Source of the DNA: Nemertoderma westbladi | Lineage: Eukaryota; Xenacoelomorpha; Nemertodermatida; Nemertodermatidae | Direction of reading: 5' to 3' | NCBI GenBank assembly: GCA_032718475.1 | Contig: JAUCBJ010001295.1 | Coordinates: 1 to 30,280, forward strand | Length of the DNA stretch: 30,280 nucleotides | Shown: one piece after another, positions 1-7,676 of the stretch | How the letters are laid out: each line of letters starts with the position of its first letter | Position numbering within the stretch: position 1 is the first letter of the stretch | The notes under the pieces: model-generated | Databases searched by the model: none | What the model saw: only the letters and a program-made list of their open reading frames with translations | Told to the model about the DNA's origin: nothing | Made by a program: the position numbers and the translations under genes

Positions 1-402
1 ATGTACATCAGTACATCATGCCTAATCAAATTGAATGGTATGGTGAGGAAAATGGAGTTGTGAACTTCAAACCTTCACCGCAGTTAATACGTGCAGTGCA
101 CGATAATGCGTCTATTGGAGCACATCTCGTACGAGATAAATCCTACTTGAAGATAGCTGAAAGATATACCTGGAAGGGTATGTATAATAATATAAAACGA
201 TACATGGCAAAAAGCGATGTATGCCTTAAAACTAGTATTGTGCGACCACCTTTGAATTCTTGGAGTTGATCTTAATGTTGATCTTCCTAAAGCGAAACAA
301 TCTAACACCTGTATTGTGGCTATGGCTGATTATTTCTCTAAATGGCCGGAGGCTACGCCAATTCCGACCAAGGAGGCTAAACATGTAGCCATTTTCCTAT
401 GA
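1..402 (+). mobile_element. Ty3/gypsy-type integrase fragment, frameshifted
   Basis: Remnant of the integrase part of a gypsy-like LTR retrotransposon pol gene. Frame one (18-269) reads as the zinc-binding N-terminal region: a His, then GAH about seven residues on, a middle with YTWKGMYNNIKRYM, then AKSDVC. The family has an HHCC finger; here the first Cys of the final CxxC is Ser, so the finger is damaged. At about 259 the homology moves to the next frame and reads GVDLNVDLP (the first catalytic Asp region) and MADYFSKWPEATPIPT, stopping at TGA 400-402. The second and third acidic catalytic residues are absent, so this piece is dead. Both ends are truncated: the left by the window, the right by loss of homology before the LINE that starts near 461. 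No LTR is visible. Family assignment is from motif recognition only. Confidence 0.8.
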
Positions 403-460
403 GTGCATATATAAAATGGGTGCCAAGTACTGAATTGTGGTTTGTGGTTTTTAGTATCCA

Positions 461-1691
461 GTGTTCCCCCTGAGGTCTTTATAATACCTGAGTGTTTAAA
501 GCTCATCTATCCCATCATAGTAGACATGTACCGAACAACAAGAGTCCCACAAGAAATGAAAACAAATAAGTTTGTGCCAGTTCCCAAGAAGGGCAACCTA
601 ACACTCTATGGTTCTTTTCGGGGAATCTCATTGATCTCGATTGCTGCAAAGCTATACAATAGAATTCTATTAAATCGCATCAGGGATCCCATTGAGAGAC
701 TGCTCCGTGGAAATCAGAATGGGTTCCGTAAAGGTCGTGGGACCATGGAACCCATTTAGGCACTTCGAAGGATAATTGAAGAGTTATCAAAAAAGAAAGA
801 CAGGCATCTGGCTGTTATCTTTGTTGACTTCTTCAAGGCCTTTGATTCAGTCTCCCGCTCACGTATGTTCAGCATACTTTCATTATATGGGATTACTGAT
901 GAAATTATTGCAGCAATCAGATCAGTATACGTTGGTTCGACAACATTTGTGTCTACTGTTGCATGTCCTTAGATCATCATAATGATTATGGTGTGATGAT
1001 AACTCCACCTACTGGCTCCAGAAGTCGAGGAAATCCTGCCAAGTACCTAACTGATCTAGACTTTGCTGATGACTTAGGAGTACTATCAGAATCACTAGAG
1101 GGAGCCCAACGGCTCCTCAGCTCATTAGAACATGCTGCTTCTAGTGTTGGTCTTTTTATTAACTCCAGAAAGACCACAATTTTGACAGTTAACTTTGAAA
1201 GTTCTCAGCAAGTCTCTGATCGGATGAGCATAAGCTCAAAGGATGGTATGCTTCAGCATGTGGACGACTTCTGTTACCTGGGATCATGGATCCGGAAGTC
1301 AGGTGAGGACCTTCGAATACGTAAGGGAAAGCCATGGGCAGCCTTGAATAGGCTTTCCAGGATTTGGAAGTCACCGAGAATTAATCGGAAACTCAAGGTC
1401 CGATTATTTAGAGCAGCAGTAGTTCCAGTACTCCTCTACGGGAGTCCATGCTGGGCTCTAACTGCTGAGGACACCAAATCTCTGAATGGCACATTCACAA
1501 GAATGCTACGCCGGGTTCATTGTATCAAGTACAATGCACACATCTCCAACCAGACACTATATAACATTGGAGGTGTCTCATTGGTTCCATTGGTTGACAC
1601 TAAACAAAATCGCCTCCGCTTTGCAGGACATTGCTTTCGCCGTGAGGACCAGCCAGTGCATAATCTTGTACTTTGGCAGCCTCATGGAGTG
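461..1691 (+). mobile_element. LINE family A, copy 1 (5'-truncated, internally deleted reverse transcriptase)
   Basis: Non-LTR retrotransposon fragment. It begins abruptly at 461 inside the reverse transcriptase, at the position equal to 11215 in the longer copy, as expected for 5' truncation. Readable parts are KKGNLTLYGSFR, GNQNGFRKGRGTMEPI followed by a stop at 757-759, VIFVDFFKAFDSVSRS (RT motif A with its Asp), then FADD (1062-1073) as the catalytic motif C. About 103 bp present at 11713-11815 in copy 2 are missing here near 960, which removes the GVLQGDTLAPFLF motif and shifts the frame. The part after FADD (1076-1691) is the best preserved, through VRLFRAAVVPVLLYGSPCWAL and NRLRFAGHCFRRED. 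Homology stops at the codons for QPHGV; the 3' end and GTA tail are missing and the sequence runs straight into the purine-rich block. The open frame continues to 1808 only by chance. Confidence 0.88.
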
Positions 1692-2100
1692 ACAGAGGTG
1701 GCATGTACCAATAAGAATAACACGAAGGGCGGTATTCTGCCGCCAAGCGACAAGATGAAGGGTGGCACTTTGCCGCCAGGGGACGACCATGAGGAGATCA
1801 CTAATTAAGGACAGAAGAGAGGGGAGGCTCAGTTCCAAAAGAGTTGGAATTGACAAGGAGAGTGGAGCGAAGAATTAGAAGACCTACAGGAGGGCTGTAG
1901 GAAAGTGCTGCCTTCTAGAAGGGGCACCATAGAGTTTAGTCATCCAAGTGTTGGACTGAGGGGGGTGGGATTGAGGGTGAGACGCCCTTCCTACACAAAA
2001 TATAAAAAAAATAAAAAAAATAAAATAAAGAAGTGAAATAAATAAAAGGGTAGAAAGAGAAAGTAATAGTAGATAGTACGTAGTACGTAGTAGTAAGTAA
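1692..2100. other. Left end of the purine-rich block
   Basis: No gene recognised. The sequence changes sharply in character after the LINE and becomes purine-rich on this strand. Two imperfect ~36-bp units (about 1727-1762 and 1763-1798) each contain a GGCGG/CCGCC or related inverted pair around a short T-rich loop. Further small inverted repeats follow, at about 1883-1901 (CCTACA/TGTAGG) and 1911-1922 (CCTTCTAGAAGG). An A-rich stretch with several AATAAA-like words lies at 2000-2045. It could be a 3' UTR or part of the same unknown element as the downstream repeats. Confidence 0.4.
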
Positions 2101-2103
2101 GTA

Positions 2104-2500
2104 GGTAGTTAGAGGTATAGGGAGTGTGGTATATAGGCATACCACGGGAGTAAGAGGGTACATAGTACCGTTAGGAGGTAGTTAGAAGTATAGGGACTGT
2201 GGTATATAAACATACCATGGGAGTAAGAGGGTACATAGTACCGTTAGAGTTAGAAGTATAGGGAGTGTGGTATATAAACATACCACGGGATTAAGAGGGT
2301 ACATAGTACCGTTAGAGTTAGTAGAGTTAGTAGAATTAGTAGAGTGAGTATAGTTAGTATGGTTAGTAGAGTCAGCAGAATTAGTAGAGTTAGTAGAGTT
2401 AGTAGTAAGAGAGTGGAGAGTATGATATGTAAATATATCATAAGAGTGGTGGTGATAGGGTACGTAGTACCGTAGAGGCTGTGGGCATAGAAAGCGCCAC
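2104..2500 (+). repeat. Tandem repeat array whose units each carry two hairpins
   Basis: Three good units of about 70 bp (first hairpin at 2126, 2199 and 2267) and two diverged ones (2421, 2481). Each good unit has one hairpin with stem GTGGTAT/ATACCAC around a six-base loop (2126-2145, 2199-2218, 2267-2286), then 11 bases on a second, GGTAC/GTACC (2157-2169, 2230-2242, 2298-2310). In unit four the first stem is replaced by TATGATAT/ATATCATA (2421-2442) and the second kept with a changed loop (2459-2471). Unit five has a bulged GTGG..CCAC stem (2481-2500). Between units three and four lies a stretch of TTAGTAGAG-like 9-mers (2311-2400). Stem sequence changes while pairing is kept, which is seen directly; a structural role is inference. 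Confidence 0.75.
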
Positions 2501-2784
2501 GAAAGTGAGAGGGGGGCACGTGGGTACTGCAGGATAGACTGTGTAGGCCGCACAAGACAGACTACTGTACTTCACAGCCCATAGAGTAAGTCAGGGTGTT
2601 TGATACAGGGCCAGGAGGCTACCTGGTGCAGACTAGCACAGTAGAGAATAGCTAGTCTAGAAAATTAGCACTTTGGGGGGCACATAGGTCAAAAATATAG
2701 TACAAATTTAGTGTTCTGAGAGAGATAGGCCATTACTGAACTAATACAGACCATCCTAATAAACATCACTCATCTACTTGAGCC

Positions 2785-2994
2785 TTGGCAAGGCACCACC
2801 AAGCAGGTGAGCGAGTGAGGAAGTTCGTAATGGCGGAGAGCCTTGTCAGCAAGAGAAAGATGGAAAGAAGTGGAAAGGAGATACTAGTTGACTTCACGCA
2901 AAGGCATCCGGAGGATCATGAGGGGATACTACGAGCTGCTAGCGAAGGGTCACAAAGCGTGAGCGCTTCAAGACCACTTCAGGGAGATGCATGA
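2785..2994 (+). pseudogene. Short ORF ahead of the exonuclease-like ORF, possibly its displaced N-terminus
   Basis: An open frame of about 69 residues, rich in Lys, Arg and Glu (RKFVMAESLVSKRKMERSG, then EILVDFTQRHPEDHEGIL). I do not recognise a family. It ends with TGA at 2992-2994 and overlaps the next frame, whose ATG is at 2987. Together the two may be one reading frame broken by a small indel, because base composition is continuous across the overlap. No ATG context, promoter or splice site decides the matter. It sits just after a hairpin GCCTTGGCAAGGC at 2782-2794, a relative of the ones at 3783 and 4341. Confidence 0.35.
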
Positions 2995-3535
2995 GAGGCG
3001 ACTGGTCGGGACCTACGGGACACCGTCACTAGACAACGCGATCCTCGAACATTTTCACTACGTAGTGAAGGGAGACGAAGTGAAGTTCAGGATACCGAAG
3101 TACCCGAGAGAACCACCAAGAAAGGACTGGCGGCGGTTCGTAGAGTCCGTAAACAGGGGAGGATACATGGTCCTAGACGACGAAGGGACTGTGGAGGATG
3201 AAGAGGGTTTGAGAAGAGGGTCGGCGGGGTCGGCCAGAACCATACTACTGCATTTGGCTGCGCCAAAAGGAGACATATTCCTATTCGATCTAGGAACGTA
3301 TGGGAAGAAGAGCGGGCCGAAATTAAACCAGTTGCCAAGGGCGGTGCAGAACCTAGTGATGGAGAAGTCAACAATGAAGGTGGGATCGATGATCCGCTAC
3401 AATGCGGAGAGGATCGTCGGACCGGAGACCCCCAACCTCCTGGACATGCAAGCGGTCTACATGGCCATGACAGGGCCAGAGCCTTTTCCTGGCGGAGCCC
3501 GTGCCGCGAACCATGAAGATGATCTTGTGATCTAG
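2987..3535 (+). CDS. ORF resembling a DEDD-type 3'-5' exonuclease domain, probably mobile-element borne
   Basis: 182 residues, the longest uninterrupted frame in the purine-rich block. The order of features fits the RNase D/WRN exonuclease fold. GGYMVLDDEGT (about residues 58-68) carries a D-x-E like motif I. It is followed by ILLHLAAPKGDIFLFDL (a core strand pair), LPRAVQNLVMEKSTMKVG (the usual helix plus K-x-G turn), RYNAERI where families normally have an Asp after the turn, and LLDMQAVYMA. The motif II Asp appears replaced by Asn, so activity is doubtful. The C-terminal tyrosine/Asp motif III is not evident; the frame stops at 3533-3535. Coding-like sequence continues in shifted frames to a stop at 3754-3756, so the protein was probably longer. 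The ORF is followed by a polypurine tract and TGT, as at the 3' end of an LTR element. Fold assignment is by pattern only and could be wrong. Confidence 0.5.
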   Translation: MHERRLVGTYGTPSLDNAILEHFHYVVKGDEVKFRIPKYPREPPRKDWRRFVESVNRGGYMVLDDEGTVEDEEGLRRGSAGSARTILLHLAAPKGDIFLFDLGTYGKKSGPKLNQLPRAVQNLVMEKSTMKVGSMIRYNAERIVGPETPNLLDMQAVYMAMTGPEPFPGGARAANHEDDLVI

Positions 3536-3756
3536 GGGGAAGCAGGAGGGGCATTCGGAAGGGCCACCTGCGAAGCGTTACCGGGAGCTAATAACGCCAG
3601 CGCCCAAAGAATCGACCACGGGAATCAGTAAGGCGGCAACGTCGAGAGAATGAGGAGTCTCAACGAAGACAAGCCAGAGGGAAGGAAGCGACCCAGACAG
3701 GACGACGATAGAAGGAAGGAACTGAGATGGTTCCCGAAGACAGGAGGATCGAACTA
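3536..3756 (+). pseudogene. Frameshifted C-terminal extension of the exonuclease-like ORF
   Basis: After the stop at 3533-3535, one other frame reads PPAKRYRELITPAPKEST (about 3559-3612). The original frame reopens to give RSLNEDKPEGRKRPRQDDDR and then RWFPKTGGSN ending at TAG 3754-3756. The composition is low-complexity, basic and Pro/Lys/Arg-rich, like a disordered tail of a nucleic-acid-binding protein. It ends seven bases before a polypurine run, which supports it being the true end of the element's last ORF. That at least two frameshifts separate it from the upstream frame is inference; no family is recognised. Confidence 0.35.
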
Positions 3757-3762
3757 GGACTC

Positions 3763-3913
3763 GGAGGGGGAGATGTGGGGATGCCTGGAAGGCACCACAT
3801 ATGAAGTAATACGAACTCCTAAGTGCAAAATTTAATAAAGTGCAATTAGTATGTACGTATGTAATAATCAATAGAATATAATTAGAATCAATATAATCAA
3901 AGTAAGTACTACA
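3763..3913 (+). repeat. Polypurine tract followed by a possible short LTR
   Basis: GGAGGGGGAGA at 3763-3773 is a classic-looking polypurine tract and is followed directly by TGTGGGG (3774), the usual start of an LTR. Downstream are a GCCTGGAAGGC hairpin (3783-3793) and AATAAA at 3834-3839. A possible LTR end ..ACTACA lies near 3913. No second copy of this sequence was found upstream in the window, so it would be a solo end or a truncated element. The boundaries are guesses apart from the purine run. Confidence 0.35.
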
Positions 3914-4277
3914 TTTTCCAACTAGCTACTGGGACTGGGGACCAATTGACTATGGTAGGAGGACGGGACAGTAGACGAATCACATTTCTTGAGTGCGACG
4001 GCACAAAATGGGAGGGTGAGGCTCGTCAGGAGTGAGTGGAGTGAAATAAGTGTGGGTTGAGTATAGGAACATGGGGGAGGTACGGAGAGGAGGTGTTGAC
4101 GTGCGCAGAATGTAGACGGGTGCAATTCAAATGTGGGGAGCGAGCAGTAAGGGAGTGTAAGGGACGATAGGGTCTATAGGATATAGAGTAGAGTGAAGTT
4201 AGAGTGAGTTCAGAGTGAGGTGGTATAAAATTGTGTGAAGGGAGTCTGTAATTGTCTCGAACAGAGACGTCAGATGT
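3914..4277. other. Purine-rich segment without a recognised gene
   Basis: G/A-rich on this strand with many short GAGTG/AGAGT words, continuous in composition with the block to the left. Reverse-strand open frames here (for example 4026-4553) are the Ser/Pro/His-rich translations expected from the complement of purine-rich repeats, so I do not call them genes. Confidence 0.4.
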
Positions 4278-4582
4278 CTTGGTGCAACATAGGTTGCGAT
4301 TGCACCAAGAAGGGGTAGCAATATCATACCCAGGGGGGGCGGCCTGGAAGGCCAACCCCGAGAAAAGAACTCCACCCCACACCCGATAGTAGATTGGGTT
4401 CCAGCGGAATTGAAGCGCACTTGAGGTTGATGCTATCTTCTCACCGGGAAGATAGCATGGGGGGAGTGTAAGCAGATTCAATTCCACTTCATTACCCACC
4501 AGAAAATGGGATAGTGGTATTTTAGCAATATGTTGGAGATACGAGATTACCAATATTAATCTCGTATCATAACCAATATTGG
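4278..4582 (+). repeat. Cluster of strong hairpins
   Basis: Four perfect inverted repeats in 300 bp: 9-bp arms 4278-4286/4301-4309 (with an alternative inner GCAAC/GTTGC stem); GGCCT/AGGCC at 4341-4353; 11-bp arms 4430-4440/4448-4458 with a 7-base loop; and 12-bp arms 4538-4549/4557-4568 with a 7-base loop. The palindrome CCAATATTGG (4573-4582) follows and runs into a G homopolymer. Such density is well above what surrounds it. It may be a structured RNA, a recombination or replication end of a mobile element, or a relic of palindrome-type insertions. Function not known. Confidence 0.6.
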
Positions 4583-4603
4583 GGGGGGGGGGGGGGGGGG
4601 GGG
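4581..4603 (+). repeat. Homopolymer of 23 G
   Basis: Uninterrupted G run directly after the hairpin cluster, capable in principle of G-quadruplex formation. Length is likely variable and may be inexact in the assembly. Comparable G or C runs occur at 6245, 6744, 13337 and 20113. Confidence 0.9.
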
Positions 4604-5119
4604 CAACACAAGCCCCGAAGTCACATAGAAAGGAAGGTTAGAGGTCAAACCACCTCGGAGGGAACACAGCTAGTAGAGGCTAGCAGCAGAGGGGAAACAC
4701 TTCCAGAGAGTGCCAGGGTGACAAGTAGCATATTAGCCAATAGAGGGGAAGGAAGCACGTGATAGGGAGCAGGAAAGCATCCATTGGGTAGGAGGCAAAG
4801 GTAGAGTAGGAGGTGAAGCAATATTTAGTGTATCAATCATATATTATGTCAGATTCTTGGATTGGTACATCAGTTGGTTATTCAGTTTAGTGCAGACCGG
4901 TAACAATTATTGACCGTCATCGGCACTATCATACCGGTACTATCTAATATATCTGTATTTCTGCCGTATTAATTGTGCTATAATTTTCTAACATCAAGAG
5001 ACAACACCAAACTCTTATTGTTTTCTCCAACGGCCTCAGCCAAGCTGTTAGCACCATCCCAAAGCAGAACGGTGACGCATACTACAATTACCCGGTCGGG
5101 ATCTCTGATCCCATCACAA
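4604..5119. other. No recognised gene
   Basis: Up to about 4805 the sequence keeps the G/A-rich composition of the block to the left; after that it turns AT-rich. I see no coding similarity, tRNA or clear inverted repeat. The change near 4805 may mark the right boundary of the purine-rich element. Confidence 0.4.
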
Positions 5120-5247
5120 TTAAAAATCAAATTGGGTTAGTAATACTTATTAAATTATGCTCATTCATTTTTAATTAATGGAGGGTTTTAACCATCCGGC
5201 CGACAAACCACACTTTGTCGTTGTAAGACAAGGCATCAATATAACCC
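5120..5247 (+). repeat. 128-bp direct repeat, copy 1
   Basis: Matches 6056-6183 with about one substitution (near 5133), starting at AAAAATCAAA and ending at CAATATAACCC. It contains a small hairpin TTGTC/GACAA (about 5216-5232). The two copies are 936 bp apart in the same orientation. Near identity suggests a recent duplication or paired terminal repeats. It is followed immediately by TTGATCAAA units that the second copy lacks. Confidence 0.9.
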
Positions 5248-5248
5248 A

Positions 5249-5279
5249 TTGATCAAACATTGATCAAAGTTTGATCAAA
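5249..5279 (+). repeat. TTGATCAAA cluster, left arm of a 31-bp inverted repeat
   Basis: Three palindromic TTGATCAA-type words with characteristic spacers. The whole 31 bases equal the reverse complement of 7148-7178. The next ~150 bases continue with diverged ATTGA/TTGAAATGA words. Confidence 0.85.
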
Positions 5280-6055
5280 ATGTGTCCATAGAATATCATT
5301 GAAAGTAGCATTGACATTGAAATGACATTGATGGTATATTGAAATGACCTTGAAATCGACGCACCGAAATTCCAGACTTTCTGTCTCATATTGAAATGAC
5401 ATTGGAATGATTTCAAGGTAACAGTTTACATCTCTCAACTGCGGCAAGCCTTTGAACTCAGATTCCCGCCGAGAACTGGCTTTTGTTAACGGCCAAGTCG
5501 CTATGTGATTGATAGGGCAGTGGATGGAGCTTGCTTGACTTTGTGGATGGACAGGGATTGGTTTTACATGGCAGTGTTGTGGTAGTGTCCCAGACTGAGT
5601 CTTGTTCTTGTAGGGCAGGGCCTATTATTACACTAACAACTAGTTCAGAAAAACATCCCTTGGAATATTTTTAAATTGTTGTTATATTAGAAATTAGTTT
5701 CAATGTTCCTTAAATCAGAATCAAGGCCAAATACCTCCATTGACGTAGCAGCGCGATGGCTGCCGTTGCATTGCATTTGCTTATACAGTAATTGTGTAAA
5801 TTCGACAAGCTTCCTTCCTGACCCTGTCTCTAATTATACTAATAAATGTAAATAAAGAAATAAATAAATCCAAGCGCTAGCGCCAGCGCACCCCCTAAAA
5901 TACCTTCTAAAAATGTACGTAATTTAATTTTAATACTCTGATAAGGTAAGTTTATTGAAAATCTAATTTGTTTTAAAGTAAACAATGCTATGTACATCAT
6001 TAGTTACGTATTTTTTAATTCAGATTAACGTATTGTAATTATAATTTTTTAAATA
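5280..6055. other. Unassigned sequence between the two 128-bp repeats
   Basis: No coding similarity. It begins with repeated TTGAAATGACATTG-like words (5290-5420), consistent with decayed copies of the TTGATCAAA motif, and ends AT-rich. The GCGCTAGCGCCAGCGC stretch at about 5873-5889 is a short GC-rich palindromic spot in otherwise AT-rich DNA. Confidence 0.4.
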
Positions 6056-6183
6056 TTAAAAATCAAATGGGGTTAGTAATACTTATTAAATTATGCTCAT
6101 TCATTTTTAATTAATGGAGGGTTTTAACCATCCGGCCGACAAACCACACTTTGTCGTTGTAAGACAAGGCATCAATATAACCC
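6056..6183 (+). repeat. 128-bp direct repeat, copy 2
   Basis: Second copy of the repeat at 5120-5247. It is followed by CAGTGATCCCATC, which resembles the sequence just before copy 1 (CTGATCCCATC at about 5106-5116), as if a longer unit had been tandemly arranged before divergence. Confidence 0.9.
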
Positions 6184-7147
6184 CAGTGATCCCATCCCCT
6201 ATCATCGTAGACTTATATCATTGTACAAGCTGCGGACCTGCACACCCCCCCCCCCCCCCATTATAATGTATTGTAGCCATTAGTATTGTTTAGTACACAT
6301 TACTACCTGCATAGTTCCTTTGTGACTAGGCCAGCTCAGTGCCAGGAGGCCAATCTCTTTGGTTGGCGGCCTCCTGTGTGTGGGTTAGTTATAGTTAGCT
6401 GTCTAATTTCTTGGGAAGACTTTAGTAAATTTCGAAATTTCGGGGAATTCCATTCCACAGCAGATAATTGGTTTTACATGCTGGGGCGGCATAAGCTAAG
6501 AGCCATTACACATGATATGCCTTTACTTTGTTAGTGGTCTGTCGCTGTCGGCACCCCAAGCTAATAATATACAGCAAATAGCACTGAGACCACTGACTCC
6601 TGTACTCCCTATGACATAATTTGTTGTGAGTCGAATCAATTATTTCTCCTTACAAGAAAGCAACGTATTTCCCACTTGTGGCCAGCCAGAAGGCCACAAT
6701 GTCAACTGATATAATAATACCAAGGGATTTTCTCATATTACCACCCCCCCCCCCCCCCCCCCCCCCCTAACTTAAACTAAACTAAATTAAACTCCACACA
6801 GCCCATACCCGCCCTTGCTTTCATTACCACCACACCGCCAAGTGGAGATTCAATTGCAGCTGTTATTTTCTGATAATCGCTGTAAATTATTATAACCTAG
6901 GCTTTAACTGGTTTAAATAACAGCTATAGCTTACAAACCTATGGTATGATATGGACGTGGTGTCCTGTGTGCTCTGCAGACATCTGACAGAGCATATGGA
7001 GCATTACACACACAGAGAGCAGATAGAGAGAGAGAGAGAGTGAAGGCTGCTTGATTGACACACGGCTCAGTGGGAATCTAGAATTTGAAGTGCAGCGCCT
7101 TTGTTAGAACTCAATGGCAGGATTTATAAGCCTGGTGCATTTCAATA
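6184..7147. other. No recognised gene; two C homopolymers and an AG run
   Basis: Contains C runs at 6245-6259 (15) and 6744-6767 (24) and a short (AG)n at about 7027-7041. An 82-codon open frame at 6286-6534 has no recognisable motif and I treat it as chance. No RNA gene is seen. Confidence 0.5.
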
Positions 7148-7200
7148 TTTGATCAAACTTTGATCAATGTTTGATCAAGTTTGATCAATGTTTGATCAAA
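7148..7200 (+). repeat. TTGATCAAA cluster, right arm of the inverted repeat
   Basis: Five TTGATCAA-type words in 53 bases. The first 31 bases (7148-7178) are the exact reverse complement of 5249-5279, including the non-palindromic spacers. The pair brackets 1.9 kb and could be terminal or subterminal repeats of a non-autonomous DNA transposon. Confidence 0.85.
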
Positions 7201-7676
7201 GGAATGCTTTTTGAGAGCGGGACTGTATCTCTAATATTTGACTTGGCTTAATCAAGGCGTCATCTACCTCTAGTTGGCCATATCATCCAAGAATCTTGTC
7301 CACATCTTCTTAATAAAATTCGCAACGGCGTTACCAAATTTCCGTTCTATCTTAGGGTAAAATTCTACTTGTTCCAAGTAACCCATTACTAAATCGGAAT
7401 AAGTTGATGCTAAATTAGTAAGTAAGTAAGTAGTAGTAAATTAGCTAAAATAGTTCCAATTGCAGTACCTTTCGTTTGTATGTAATAGTTCCCTTGGAAC
7501 TCCACTGTGTTATTGTTTAGTACCAATCCCTTCATGACAAACTCTTTCGTAAAACGCAGGTTTAGGCATTCAGGATGTTTAAGCATCAGTATACAGGTAT
7601 AGATAGGCCTACTTATTCTTACTAGACTGCTAGATAGACAGATAGATATCCGTTAATTGATACGATAATCATCATT
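7201..7676. other. Upstream region of the THAP transposase, nothing assigned
   Basis: AT-rich, no coding similarity. GATAGATAGACAGATAGATA-like words at about 7595-7650 form a short simple repeat ahead of the THAP ATG. I could not find a terminal inverted repeat for the transposase element here. Confidence 0.35.

Noticed and set aside
1936-2555. Reverse-strand open frames of 75-123 codons
   Set aside because: They are translations of the complement of the hairpin tandem repeat and the TTAGTAGAG array, giving runs such as NSTNSTN and LLTLLTL; low complexity, no domain.
3058-4553. Several minus-strand open frames opposite the exonuclease-like ORF and the purine-rich block
   Set aside because: Purine-rich plus strand gives few stops on the minus strand; the translations are Ser/Pro/Leu-rich without motifs.
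6286-6534. 82-codon frame as a gene
   Set aside because: No domain or codon-use support; surrounded by repeats and homopolymers.
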